From: Methanoregula sp. UBA247
Lineage (GTDB): Archaea > Halobacteriota > Methanomicrobia > Methanomicrobiales > Methanospirillaceae
Direction of reading: 5' to 3'
Length of the DNA stretch: 64,000 nt
Assembly: GCA_002495055.1 (NCBI GenBank)
Contig: DADR01000004.1
Location: 51,656 to 115,655 of the forward strand
The notes under the pieces were generated by a model. That model saw only the letters and a list, made by a program, of their open reading frames with translations, ran no database searches and had not been told where the DNA came from. The translations under genes and the position numbers were made by a program. Shown here in pieces: positions 26,548 through 35,395 of this stretch; position 1 is the stretch's first letter, and every line of letters begins with the position of its first letter.

Positions 26548-26868
26548 GTGTATACGGAGCGAACGGAAACGTCTGACGAAGAAGAGATCCGTGCGTGGGC
26601 TGAAGAGTACGCAAAAAAGAACGGCTGGGTACTGAACCCGGATAAAAAGGTACTCAATACCGTTATCCGGGGGCTGTCACGCAACAAGAAGGAATTCGGT
26701 GAACAATACTGCCCGTGCCGGCTCCGGTCCGGTGACAAAGAGAAAGATCGGGCAATCATCTGCCCCTGCATCTACCACAAGGATGAAATCGCAGAGGACG
26801 GGCACTGCCACTGTCAGCTTTATTACCGGAAGGATACCGCAGAGAGGGTTGCAGGAGAAAAGGAATGA
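26548..26868 (+). CDS. Ferredoxin:thioredoxin reductase, catalytic subunit
   Basis: A 106-residue FTR-beta protein. The conserved cysteine triplet blocks are all present: YCPCRL, IICPCIYH and HCHCQLYY. These hold the [4Fe-4S] cluster and active-site disulfide that pass electrons from ferredoxin to thioredoxin. No variable (alpha) subunit is nearby, as is usual in archaea. A GTG start is used because no better in-frame start lies near. It overlaps the next gene by ATGA and so is co-translated with DGC protein 2. Confidence 0.92.
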   Translation: MYTERTETSDEEEIRAWAEEYAKKNGWVLNPDKKVLNTVIRGLSRNKKEFGEQYCPCRLRSGDKEKDRAIICPCIYHKDEIAEDGHCHCQLYYRKDTAERVAGEKE

Positions 26869-27215
26869 CCTTTGCGCTTGTCACCTGTTCCGGCGTCTCG
26901 AACACCGGGCGCCTCACCACGCAGGCGGCCCAGGTCCTGCTCCAGCGTAAAACGGGGCAGTATATCTGGATGCATGCCAGGCAGTCTACCGCATCTCTGC
27001 AATTGGAGATCGGGGATGCGGACGAACTGATCGTGGTCGATGGATGCGGGGATTGCTGCGCGAAAAAGAAACTCTCCTCATCCCGCATCGCGCCGGATCA
27101 CCATATCATCGCCACCGAACTCGGCGTGGAGAAGAAGGGAATGGGCGATGTTCAGTACGATGAGATCGAGAAAGTGGTCCGTGCCATTTTGGATATTGGG
27201 AGGCACCAGAAATGA
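26865..27215 (+). CDS. DGC-domain protein 2
   Basis: A 116-residue DGC protein. TCSGVSNTGRLTTQAAQVLL near the N-terminus and the signature VVDGCGDCCAKKKL carry the four conserved cysteines, followed by HHIIATELGVEKKG. It is shorter than DGC protein 1 and lacks the cysteine-rich tail. It overlaps both its neighbours (FTR and DUF2703) by four bases, tying the three into one translational unit. Its biochemical role is not established. Confidence 0.85.
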   Translation: MTFALVTCSGVSNTGRLTTQAAQVLLQRKTGQYIWMHARQSTASLQLEIGDADELIVVDGCGDCCAKKKLSSSRIAPDHHIIATELGVEKKGMGDVQYDEIEKVVRAILDIGRHQK

Positions 27216-27622
27216 CTACATCACGATACAAACGTCTTGAAATCGAATGGAAGCACTTCGCTGTCGGCGATGCGACCTGTGAGCGGTGCGGAAATACCGG
27301 TGAAGCGCTTAAAGCTACTGTCGAAGGACTACGGCGTGAGTTTGCTCCTGCGGGAGTGAAGATCAACCTGACCGAGACGCTGTTCGACAAAACACGCATA
27401 GCGGAGTCAAACGAGATTCGGATGAACGGGATGTTAATCGAAGACCTGCTTGCAGCCGGGGTTGTTTCGACCGACTGCCCATCCTGCGGTACGCTTGCGG
27501 GGGAGAGTACCTGCTGCCGGGCGATAGAGATCGACAATGAACGGTACGAGGATATTCCGGCAGAGTTGATCAAGAAAGCTGCATACCTTGCGGTGGGTGT
27601 GAACAGCCCTTCCAAAAAGTGA
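27212..27622 (+). CDS. DUF2703 cysteine-rich protein
   Basis: A 136-residue protein of the DUF2703 family: LEIEWKHFAVGDATCERCGN, then STDCPSCGTLAGESTCCRAI. The early CxRC and later CPSC motifs sit on what is thought to be a thioredoxin-like fold (family knowledge, unproven here). Placed between FTR-linked genes in an arsenic island with no recognisable arsenate reductase, it is a candidate thiol oxidoreductase acting on arsenic. That function is inference. It overlaps the preceding gene by ATGA. Confidence 0.82.
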   Translation: MTTSRYKRLEIEWKHFAVGDATCERCGNTGEALKATVEGLRREFAPAGVKINLTETLFDKTRIAESNEIRMNGMLIEDLLAAGVVSTDCPSCGTLAGESTCCRAIEIDNERYEDIPAELIKKAAYLAVGVNSPSKK

Positions 27623-27662
27623 ACTAACCACAGTAGAAGAAAAATGGAATCCTGGATTACCT

Positions 27663-28008
27663 ATGACCAAAGACACAGATCCGGCTAATCGCCTCATATT
27701 CTGTTGTCGGGTGCATCAAATGTTGGTGTGCTGTCTTTTCAGGCAGCCATCCAGCTTGCGCAGGAGGGATTCGGATCCTTCTCCTGTATCGCAGGTATCG
27801 GGAGCAGCAACCAGCCAATGATCCGTGCTGCAAAATCGATGGCTGCCCGATTGGCTGTGGAAAAAAGATTATTGACGCAAGCAAAGTCCCGGTTGACCGA
27901 TACCTGATTGTCACAGATCTAGGGATTGACAAGACTCACGGGCGGATATCGACGAAAGTGACGTTAAGGCCATTGTCGAAGAAGTAAAACACTCCGATCA
28001 TCTCATGG
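27663..28008 (+). pseudogene. Broken DGC-domain gene 3
   Basis: Segments of a DGC protein lie in different frames: MTKDTDPANRLIF, then SGASNVGVLSFQAAIQLAQE, then IDGCPIGCGKKIIDASKVPV with DRYLIVTDLGIDKTHG, then ADIDESDVKAIVEEVKHSDH. The first shift looks like a lost C before TCGGG. About seven codons (equivalent to DVDEVLI) are missing before the DGC signature. A G is missing in a GGGG run later on. The internal deletion argues for real decay and against a read error alone. The gap to 28126 has nothing else. Confidence 0.75.
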
Positions 28009-28126
28009 GTGATGCAGTGTGCGGACGAGATGAAGAAAATTATCGAACAGAAAATACACGGGGTATGAACAGGGTGCCAGGTATATTTCAAAGTGATGAA
28101 AAAATGGCAATAACGAAGGTGTTTTC

Positions 28127-28561
28127 ATGACAAAATCCGATGTGGCGCTGGCCAGTTTCAACCAGGGGTTTACCTGCTCTTCAGCAGTGTTCTCTTCATT
28201 TGCTGATGAACTGGGGCTTGAAGAAAGGACGGCAGGGAAGATCGCATGCGGGTTCGGTGCGGGGATCTCCCGGACCGGGAATATCTGTGGGGCGGTGTCA
28301 GGCGCGATCATGGTGATCGGACTCAAGTACGGAAAGGCTGAGCAGGGTGATGATGCAGCAACTGACAAGACGCGGGCACTTACCCGGGATTTCATCAGGG
28401 AATTCACTCAAAAGAACGGTTCAGTCAACTGCACAGAACTGCTCGGATACAATCTGCGCAATCAGGATGAATATGAAGCGGCCGCGAGAGCGAAATTGTT
28501 CAGGACGAAATGCCCGTTACTCGTCCGGGACGCTGCTGTAATCCTTGAAAAAATTCTTTGA
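28127..28561 (+). CDS. C_GCAxxG_C_C family protein
   Basis: A 144-residue protein of the C_GCAxxG_C_C (PF09719) group: FTCSSAVFSSFADELGLEE, ACGFGAGISRTGNICGAVSG, then NCTELLGYNL and TKCPLLVRDAA. The spaced cysteines suggest an Fe-S or redox-active dithiol protein. Genes of this type frequently stand beside electron-transfer and metal-handling genes, and no defined reaction is known to me. It precedes the ACR3 exporter in the same direction. Confidence 0.82.
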   Translation: MTKSDVALASFNQGFTCSSAVFSSFADELGLEERTAGKIACGFGAGISRTGNICGAVSGAIMVIGLKYGKAEQGDDAATDKTRALTRDFIREFTQKNGSVNCTELLGYNLRNQDEYEAAARAKLFRTKCPLLVRDAAVILEKIL

Positions 28562-28645
28562 CGAGGTTAACAGGTGAACAGCAATGGAAGCAATTACACA
28601 ACTCTCTCCCTGCAGAGGCAGGAGCTTATCACGGGAGGAATAACT

Positions 28646-29854
28646 ATGCCAGGTGAATCGTGTGTAACAAAAGAACCAAAAGGACTGGGATTCTTCGAGA
28701 AATATCTGACCGTGTGGGTATTCCTGTGCATCGGTCTTGGCATCCTTCTCGGACGGTTTGCCCCGGAAGCGGCGAAGTACCTTGACAGTCTCTCGATATA
28801 CATCGGGGAAGCACCGGTTGTCTCGATCCCGATTGCGGTCTGCCTCTTTTTCATGATGTACCCCATCATGGTAAAGATCGATTTTGCCGAGGTCCTGAAG
28901 GCAGGCAAAAACATCAAACCCGTCAGCCTCACTCTCTTTGTCAACTGGGCGATCAAGCCCTTTACCATGTATGCAATTGCCCTTTTTTTCCTTGGGACCC
29001 TTTTTCTCGCATTCGTCGGCCCGGATGCGGTCGACCTTGTGAAGATGCCGTTCGGGCTCGATCTTCCTGTAGGCGCCACGTATGGGGTCGGGACGGTTGT
29101 CCTTGAAGGGGGTGTCAAGATGCTCGAGGTTCCCCTCTGGCGGAGCTATCTTGCGGGGTGCATCCTCCTCGGAATTGCCCCCTGTACCGCCATGGTGCTT
29201 GTCTGGGGATACCTTGCGAAGGGTAATGACGGGCATACCCTTGTCATGGTGGCAATCAACTCACTTTCCATGCTCTTCCTCTACGGTCTTCTGGGCGGCT
29301 TCCTGCTCGGCGTGGGCCAGCTTCCCGTTCCGTGGGAGGCACTTGCACTCTCGATTACGATCTATGTTGCTCTCCCTCTGGTGGCTGGTTATATCTCGCG
29401 GAAGCTGATCATCAGGGCGAAAGGGGAGGAATGGTTTAACCAGAAGTTCGTCCACTACCTCACGCCAGTCACCATCACGGCACTTCTGATCACGCTCATC
29501 CTCCTCTTCAGCTTCAAGGGCGAGGTTATCCTCACACAACCGCTCACTATCCTCTGGATCGCGATCCCGCTCTTCATCCAGACGATGTTCATCTTCACCA
29601 TAGGATATGTTCTTGCGAAGAGAATTCACCTCACTTATGAGGATGCAGCGCCATCGGCAATGATCGGAGCGTCGAACCATTTTGAGGTGGCAATCGCAAC
29701 TGCAACCATCCTCTTCGGGCTCTCTTCAGGTGCTGCCCTTGCAACCGTGGTAGGAGTGCTGATTGAAGTACCAACAATGCTCCTGCTGGTCAAGATATGT
29801 CTGAGAACGAAAGGGTGGTTCCCTGGTGCAACGAAAGAGCAAACGGTAGCATAA
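28646..29854 (+). CDS. acr3: Arsenite efflux permease, ACR3 family
   Basis: A 402-residue membrane protein of about ten helices. It shows the ACR3 pattern FFEKYLTVWVFLCIGLGILL, the essential TM4 cysteine in GIAPCTAMVLVWGYLAKGN, and SNHFEVAIATATILFGLSSG near the C-terminus. It exports As(OH)3 driven by the proton gradient. The ATG at 28646 with GGGAGG upstream is preferred to the longer frame. arsM follows 58 bases downstream. Confidence 0.95.
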   Translation: MPGESCVTKEPKGLGFFEKYLTVWVFLCIGLGILLGRFAPEAAKYLDSLSIYIGEAPVVSIPIAVCLFFMMYPIMVKIDFAEVLKAGKNIKPVSLTLFVNWAIKPFTMYAIALFFLGTLFLAFVGPDAVDLVKMPFGLDLPVGATYGVGTVVLEGGVKMLEVPLWRSYLAGCILLGIAPCTAMVLVWGYLAKGNDGHTLVMVAINSLSMLFLYGLLGGFLLGVGQLPVPWEALALSITIYVALPLVAGYISRKLIIRAKGEEWFNQKFVHYLTPVTITALLITLILLFSFKGEVILTQPLTILWIAIPLFIQTMFIFTIGYVLAKRIHLTYEDAAPSAMIGASNHFEVAIATATILFGLSSGAALATVVGVLIEVPTMLLLVKICLRTKGWFPGATKEQTVA

Positions 29855-29912
29855 ACAACGGTTTCGGAAAAATGATGGAGATAATTATTAGGCAAGAATA
29901 TCAGGTTGAATC

Positions 29913-30749
29913 ATGACTGACGAACACGAAATACGGAAACAGGTACGGAAAAGCTACGCAAAGGTTGTTGAAGGGAGTAGCGGATGCTGCTGCGGCCCAA
30001 ACTCCTCATGTTGTGGCGGAGCAACGACAGCAGAACAAATTAGCGGGAAAGTCGGGTACTCTGCCGAAGAGATGGGTGCTGTGCCGGATGGCTCGAATCT
30101 TGGCCTCGGATGCGGGAATCCGCTTGCCCATGCGGCGATTCATGAAGGAGACACAGTCCTTGATCTGGGATCCGGGGCCGGTTTCGATTGTTTCCTTGCT
30201 GCCCGGAAAGTCGGAAAGACGGGACGGGTTATCGGGGTTGACATGACGCACGAGATGCTGATGAAAGCACGGGATAATGCAAAAAAGGCGGGTGCAACCA
30301 ATGTCGAGTTCCGGCTCGGTGAGATTGAAGCCCTGCCGGTTGCTGATAACTCCGTTGATCTCATCATCTCAAATTGTGTGATCAATCTCTCTCCTGACAA
30401 GGCGAGAGTCTTCCGCGAGGCATACCGGGTGTTGAAGCCGGGCGGTTTGCTCATGGTCTCAGATATTGTCCTGACACGTGAGCTCCCTGAATCAGTGCGT
30501 TCTTCGGTGGATGCATATGCCAGTTGCATCGCCGGTGCGAGCCTGAAAGATGCATATCTTGATTTAATCCGGAAGGCACATTTTTCCGATGTGGCGGTAC
30601 TTGAGGAAACACAAGTCCTCTCCGATCTTGCAGGGATCGATCCATTGTTGAAAGCAGGTTTTGATTCTCTTTCCCCATCGAAAAATGATTATTCTGAAAT
30701 CGCTGAATCCGTGAAAAGTGTAAAAGTAAAAGCAGTGAAAAGAAAATAA
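29913..30749 (+). CDS. arsM: Arsenite methyltransferase ArsM
   Basis: A 278-residue SAM-dependent enzyme. The N-terminal thiol patch SGCCCGPNSSCCGG is followed by the SAM loop VLDLGSGAGFDCFLAARKVG. As(III)-binding cysteines are seen in LGLGCGNP, SNCVINLSPDK and YASCIAGA. It turns arsenite into methylated arsenicals, using thiols as reductant. The thioredoxin/FTR genes upstream are a plausible electron source, and the DUF318 permease could export the product. Confidence 0.94.
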   Translation: MTDEHEIRKQVRKSYAKVVEGSSGCCCGPNSSCCGGATTAEQISGKVGYSAEEMGAVPDGSNLGLGCGNPLAHAAIHEGDTVLDLGSGAGFDCFLAARKVGKTGRVIGVDMTHEMLMKARDNAKKAGATNVEFRLGEIEALPVADNSVDLIISNCVINLSPDKARVFREAYRVLKPGGLLMVSDIVLTRELPESVRSSVDAYASCIAGASLKDAYLDLIRKAHFSDVAVLEETQVLSDLAGIDPLLKAGFDSLSPSKNDYSEIAESVKSVKVKAVKRK

Positions 30750-30789
30750 TGGATGGATTATTGCCAGGCTCTATAAAAATTGCCATAAG

Positions 30790-31209
30790 GTGGGAAAAAT
30801 TACTGACGACGGTCCATTGATCCTCATCACATGCTCGGGTGTTTCCAATACCGGGAAACTGACGGCACAAGTCGGGGGAATCCTTGCGCAGAAGGAACCG
30901 GATCTTTTCGAAGGGCTCCTGCACGCAAAAGCAGTCCACCCATGATATGGAAGCGATGATTAATGGCTGGAGGGTGGTGGTGCTTGACGGGTGCGGAGAT
31001 CGGTGTGCTGCAAAAAACTCAAAAGTCTTTGCATTACCCCCCGCATCCATATCATCGCGACCGAAGAGGGTATCGAAAAGAACGGAATGGGTGACCCGAA
31101 GTTCGATGAGATTGAAACGCTCATCGCGGCGGTTCGCAGGAAGTACGGCAATAATCCAGTTGAAGGTATGAATATCAGAAAAAGAAGCAGACATAAGGTG
31201 AAAAAATGA
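30790..31209 (+). pseudogene. DGC-domain gene 4 with two compensating frameshifts
   Basis: From a GTG at 30790 the frame gives VGKITDDGPLILITCSGVSN and continues TGKLTAQVGGILAQKEP. After an extra A in GCAAAAGC it must move one frame to read QSTHDMEAMINGWRVVVLDG. After a missing A in GCAAAAAAC it returns to the first frame for KLKSLCITPRIHIIATEEG and on to a TGA overlapping the cupin gene by ATGA. The two errors cancel, and the rest is well conserved. This is either a very young pseudogene or an intact gene of 139 residues with two homopolymer read errors. Confidence 0.7.
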
Positions 31210-31505
31210 TAGATCTTCTCAAAGCAGCGGAATTTTCCGCTACAGGCCCGGTCAAAAAAGACCTGATGAAAACCGCAGGTTCGAACATTGTCCTTGTCTG
31301 CCTTGAGGCAGGGCAGGTGATCCCGCCTCACCCGGAACCGTATGCGGTAGTGTTTGTCGTTCTCCAGGGCGAGGGAGTCATCACCTCGGGGATTACAGAG
31401 AATTCTGTCAAACCCCAGCATCTTGTCTCGGTGAAAAAGGATGAGAACCGGGGAATCCGGTGCAACCAGCAGATGGTCCTCCTCGGAATACGTGAAGATG
31501 TATGA
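31206..31505 (+). CDS. Small cupin-domain protein
   Basis: A 99-residue single cupin barrel: VLVCLEAGQVIPPHPEPYAV followed by LQGEGVITSGITE. Only one clear metal-type histidine region (PPHPEPYA) is visible, so metal binding may be incomplete. Its start overlaps the stop of DGC gene 4, which implies that gene was, or is, translated to its end. The role in the arsenic island is unknown. Confidence 0.72.
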   Translation: MIDLLKAAEFSATGPVKKDLMKTAGSNIVLVCLEAGQVIPPHPEPYAVVFVVLQGEGVITSGITENSVKPQHLVSVKKDENRGIRCNQQMVLLGIREDV

Positions 31506-31520
31506 ATAGTTGAGAACCCT

Positions 31521-32450
31521 ATGACCTCGGTAATCCACGCTTCAGATTTGACAAAAATATTTGGCAAGAGCACTGCCGTTGACCACGTATCGTTCGAGGT
31601 TCAGGGGGGTGAGATCTTCGGCTTCCTTGGCCCCAACGGTGCAGGCAAGACTACCACTACCCGAATGCTGACCGGGGTTATTCCACCCGATACCGGGACC
31701 GCCACTATCCTCGGTCATGACATCCGGTCCGAGCCGGTGCTGGCAAAACAGGGATTCGGGGTAGTGCCGGAGACTTCGAATGCGTATATGGACCTCACCG
31801 CATGGCAGAACCTGATGCTGATGGGCGAGCTGTACGGGCTCCCGCGTTCCCGGGCAGAGCAGCGTTCATCCGATCTGCTTGGCATGGTGGGACTGCTTGA
31901 GCGCAAAGACCAGAAGGTGCAGGCTTACTCCAAAGGCATGAAGCAACGGCTCATCCTTGCGATGGCGCTTATTCATGAACCGGAACTCCTTTTTCTCGAT
32001 GAACCCACGAGCGGTCTTGATGTTCAGAGCACCCAGATGATCCTCGCCCTGCTCCGTGATCTGAATAGACAGGGAACCACCATCTTTCTCACGACGCACA
32101 ACATGGAGGAGGCAAACCGTCTTTGCCACCGGGTCGGCATCATCAGGGCAGGGAAGATTGTCGCCATCGATGCACCGGAAAAACTCAAGACAGCAATTGA
32201 CCGCGTGCACAAGATCGAAGTGAGTTTTGACCGTGAAATATCCGGTGATGCTCTGTCCGGACTTAACAGTGTAACCAGCGCTAACCGGACCGGGGACAAA
32301 TGGCAAATCACTACACAGGATAAAGATGCCACCATCCGTTCCCTCGTGACCTTCAGCCAGCAGAATAGTGCGGCTATTGTTACCCTGAACACGCTGGCCC
32401 CCTCACTTGATGATGCATTTCTCAGGCTGACCCAGGAGGCACAACCATGA
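31521..32450 (+). CDS. ABC transporter ATP-binding protein
   Basis: A 309-residue ATPase of the ABC-2 exporter type. It has Walker A GPNGAGKTTTTRM, signature QAYSKGMKQRL, Walker B ELLFLDEPTSGLD and switch His in FLTTHNMEEA, and an extended C-terminal domain typical of DrrA/CcmA-like proteins. The signature reads YSKGMKQ in place of the usual LSGGQ, as in many DrrA-type ATPases. It overlaps the permease gene by four bases. Confidence 0.92.
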   Translation: MTSVIHASDLTKIFGKSTAVDHVSFEVQGGEIFGFLGPNGAGKTTTTRMLTGVIPPDTGTATILGHDIRSEPVLAKQGFGVVPETSNAYMDLTAWQNLMLMGELYGLPRSRAEQRSSDLLGMVGLLERKDQKVQAYSKGMKQRLILAMALIHEPELLFLDEPTSGLDVQSTQMILALLRDLNRQGTTIFLTTHNMEEANRLCHRVGIIRAGKIVAIDAPEKLKTAIDRVHKIEVSFDREISGDALSGLNSVTSANRTGDKWQITTQDKDATIRSLVTFSQQNSAAIVTLNTLAPSLDDAFLRLTQEAQP

Positions 32451-33202
32451 ACCCGGCCGGATTTTCCGAACAGTTGCTGCGGGCATGGGCGATTGCCAAG
32501 AAAGATATCCGTATCTATTACATCAAAGGCCCGGTCCTCATCTTCGGTGTTTTCATGCCCCTCTTTATGTTTCTTGCCTTCCTGATGGGTACCAAGCAAC
32601 TTCCCCTTTCATTTCTCATTTCAGGGCTGGTCGGGATGACGCTCTTTTTCACGGCTACGGCCGTATCTCCTGCCATTTTCCCCTGGGAGGGCCAGGCAAA
32701 AACCCTTGAACGTCTCGCTTCGTGCCCGGTCACAGTCGAGGCAATTGTCTTTGGCGACATGATCGCTTCAACCCTCTTCGGTATCGGTATCACGATAATT
32801 ACTGTCATCATCGGGATGATGCTTGGGCTTTCGCTCCTCCACGGCATCACGTTGCTCGTCGCCATCCTTATCGCTGCATGCTGCTTCTCGGCAATCGGGA
32901 TGCTGCTTGCGGTGCCGCCGACGAACGTGCCGTCGAACATCATGATGCTCTCCTCTCTGATCAAATTCCCGCTGGTCTTCATCTCCGGTATTTTTATCCC
33001 GCTGGACCAGATGCCGGCATGGGGACTGGCGCTTGCGGTGTTCTCGCCGCTCACTTACTTCACGGATTTAGTACGATACGCGTTCACCGACACGCATTAT
33101 TTCCCGGTGATTATTGATATCGCGGCGCTGGCAGTATTCACGGCAATCTTTACCGTTGGAACGATGTATTTGCACAAGAGGACTATGCCACAGAGGATGT
33201 GA
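32447..33202 (+). CDS. ABC-2 type transporter permease
   Basis: A 251-residue permease with six predicted helices and the ABC-2 motif region PLVFISGIFIPLDQMPAWG before the last helices. With the preceding ATPase it forms a two-gene exporter. The substrate is not deducible; its place at the end of the arsenic island suggests a drug, lipid or metal-complex exporter, but it could simply be a neighbour. A strong hairpin follows. Confidence 0.9.
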   Translation: MNPAGFSEQLLRAWAIAKKDIRIYYIKGPVLIFGVFMPLFMFLAFLMGTKQLPLSFLISGLVGMTLFFTATAVSPAIFPWEGQAKTLERLASCPVTVEAIVFGDMIASTLFGIGITIITVIIGMMLGLSLLHGITLLVAILIAACCFSAIGMLLAVPPTNVPSNIMMLSSLIKFPLVFISGIFIPLDQMPAWGLALAVFSPLTYFTDLVRYAFTDTHYFPVIIDIAALAVFTAIFTVGTMYLHKRTMPQRM

Positions 33203-33244
33203 TATGCCGGCCCACGATCGGCGGAACCGTTCACGATGGGGGGA

Positions 33245-33280
33245 ATGTTTTCGGGGAGTCCGGCAATTCTCTGAAAACAT
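33245..33280 (+). terminator. Long hairpin after the ABC exporter operon
   Basis: ATGTTTTC (33245-33252) pairs perfectly with GAAAACAT (33273-33280), and the stem continues inward through G-U and G-C pairs (GGGGAG with TTCTCT). It sits 42 bases after the permease stop and is followed by AT-rich DNA. It probably marks the end of the island transcript. The rest of 33281-33434 is AT-rich leader DNA for the next gene. Confidence 0.5.
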
Positions 33281-33434
33281 AATATTTCAGTTTATTTTGA
33301 ATAACTTTTATGAACATGAACATACTATTATCGGACTAAAGAAGTTGAGGATGACTAACGGGAATAGAGATTGAGACATGCAAATGTATTACTGGTAGCT
33401 ACGAAGGTACCGTTGAAAAACAGGTGATTGAGAA

Positions 33435-35393
33435 ATGACTGATGAACCAAAACCCCAACTGATCCGGGAGAAGTGCAATGTCTGTGAGCTTGACCGGGCA
33501 AGGATGTCGCTCCTGAACCCGGCATTAATCGAGCAGAAGAAGAACGCGCGTACAATTGACGAGAATGCCAAGCCGGTCCTTGAGCTGACGATGCGGGAAG
33601 GCATCGAGACAGTCTGGGACCGGTACGAGATGCAACAACCCTCGTGTAAGTACTGCGAAGCGGGTATATCCTGTTCCCGCTGTGCTATGGGGCCCTGCCG
33701 GATCATCCCGCCCAACCGCATCCGGGGAGTATGCGGTGCCGACGCCGACCTGATGGTTTCCCGGAACCTGCTCGACATGATAGCGACCGGTGCGGCAGCT
33801 CATTCGGACCATGGCCGTGACATTGTCGAGACGCTGTATTTACTTGGAACAGGTAAGACCACAGACTACACTGTCACCGATAAAGAAAAACTTACGAGAA
33901 TCTCCAAGGAGTATGGTATCAAAACGGACGGGAAGAACCCCGGGCAGCTCGCTGCCGAACTGGGCAGCGCCATGCTTGACGAGTACGGCATGAAGAAGAA
34001 TACGCTCCAGTTCCTCAACCGTGCCCCGAAAGCGACTCAGGAGATCTGGAAAAAACTGGGCATCAGTCCCCGGGGCATTGACCACGAAGTGGTGGATTCC
34101 ATGCACCGCGTCCAGATGGGTGTCGGCGCAGATTACGTCAACATCCTGCTCCAGGGGCTCCGCACCGGGCTCTCCGATGGATGGGGCGGGTCGATGATCG
34201 GCACCGAGGTCTCAGATATCCTGTTCGGCACGCCCACAATTACCAGATCGACGATGAATCTCGCGGTCATGAAAGAAGACCACGTGAACATCTCGGTGCA
34301 CGGGCACAACCCAATGCTCTCTGAGGTGATTGTGAAAGCAGTAGCTGATCCGGAGATGAAAGCACTTGCCAAAAAATATGGTGCGAAAGGGATCAACTTC
34401 GTCGGGATGTGCTGCACGGGCAGCGAACTGCTGATGAGAAAAGGCATCCCGATGACCGGCAACCATCTCAACCAGGAACTAATCATCGCTACCGGCGCCC
34501 TTGAAGCGATGGTAGTAGACTACCAGTGCATCTTCCCCTCGCTTCCCCGGACTGCGAGCTGTTACCATACCCTGATCATCTCTACAAGTTCAAAGGCCAC
34601 CATCCCGGGCTCGTACTTCTTTGACTTCCATGCAGAGGACGCCTATCTCACCGCAAAGGCGATTGTGCGGATGGCAGTGGAGAACTATAAGAACCGGAAT
34701 CCCCAGCGAGTCCTGATCCCGGGCGAACCCGTACCAGTCATGTCGGGATTCTCCAATGAGGCGATCAAGAACGCACTCGGTGGCTCGTTCAAACCGCTGA
34801 TTGATCTAATTGCAGCCGGCAAGATCCGGGGAGCCGTAGGGATTGTCGGGTGCAACAATCCGCACGTGAAGCATGATTTCGGGCACATTAGGCTGGCAAA
34901 AGAACTGATCAGAAGAAATATTCTCTGTGTCGAGACGGGCTGTGCTGCAATTGCATCAGGAAAAGCGGGGCTTCTCCGCCCTGAAGCTGCATCCCTCGCT
35001 GGCGATGACCTCCGTGCGGTATGCGAGTCCCTGAAAATCCCACCGGTGCTCCACATGGGCTCCTGCGTTGATAACTCCCGTATCCTCGTGCTTGCCGCAG
35101 AGCTGGGCAATGCACTCAACGTGCCAATCCACAAACTGCCGATCGCCGGTGCAGCACCGGAATGGTACTCCCAGAAGGCGGTCTCCATCGGGGCATATTT
35201 CGTTGCATCCGGTGTCTACACGGTGCTCGGCGTGATGCCGCATATCTCCGGCAGCCCCCCGGTCGTATCGCTGCTTACAGAAGGACTGAAAGGAGCAGTG
35301 AACGCGAGCTTCGCCGTAGAACCGGACCCGGTCAAGGCATCTGTACTCATATCAGACCACATCGAACGCAAGCGGACCGAGCTGGGGATTTGA
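33435..35393 (+). CDS. cooS: Anaerobic carbon monoxide dehydrogenase catalytic subunit CooS
   Basis: A 652-residue Ni-Fe-S enzyme that interconverts CO and CO2. The B/D-cluster cysteine block CKYCEAGISCSRCAMGPCRI begins near residue 71. C-cluster ligands are visible in HGHNP, VGMCCTGSE, VGCNNPH, ETGCAA and MGSCVDNSR. It is the monofunctional CooS type, not the CdhA of the acetyl-CoA synthase complex. Its nickel-insertion ATPase CooC follows immediately. It may let the methanogen use or detoxify CO, feeding ferredoxin. Confidence 0.95.
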   Translation: MTDEPKPQLIREKCNVCELDRARMSLLNPALIEQKKNARTIDENAKPVLELTMREGIETVWDRYEMQQPSCKYCEAGISCSRCAMGPCRIIPPNRIRGVCGADADLMVSRNLLDMIATGAAAHSDHGRDIVETLYLLGTGKTTDYTVTDKEKLTRISKEYGIKTDGKNPGQLAAELGSAMLDEYGMKKNTLQFLNRAPKATQEIWKKLGISPRGIDHEVVDSMHRVQMGVGADYVNILLQGLRTGLSDGWGGSMIGTEVSDILFGTPTITRSTMNLAVMKEDHVNISVHGHNPMLSEVIVKAVADPEMKALAKKYGAKGINFVGMCCTGSELLMRKGIPMTGNHLNQELIIATGALEAMVVDYQCIFPSLPRTASCYHTLIISTSSKATIPGSYFFDFHAEDAYLTAKAIVRMAVENYKNRNPQRVLIPGEPVPVMSGFSNEAIKNALGGSFKPLIDLIAAGKIRGAVGIVGCNNPHVKHDFGHIRLAKELIRRNILCVETGCAAIASGKAGLLRPEAASLAGDDLRAVCESLKIPPVLHMGSCVDNSRILVLAAELGNALNVPIHKLPIAGAAPEWYSQKAVSIGAYFVASGVYTVLGVMPHISGSPPVVSLLTEGLKGAVNASFAVEPDPVKASVLISDHIERKRTELGI

Positions 35394-35395
35394 AG

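Noticed and set aside
35162..35395. N-terminal extension of CooC inside cooS
   Set aside because: It is out-of-frame translation of cooS. The GTG at 35396 with a ribosome site explains the start.
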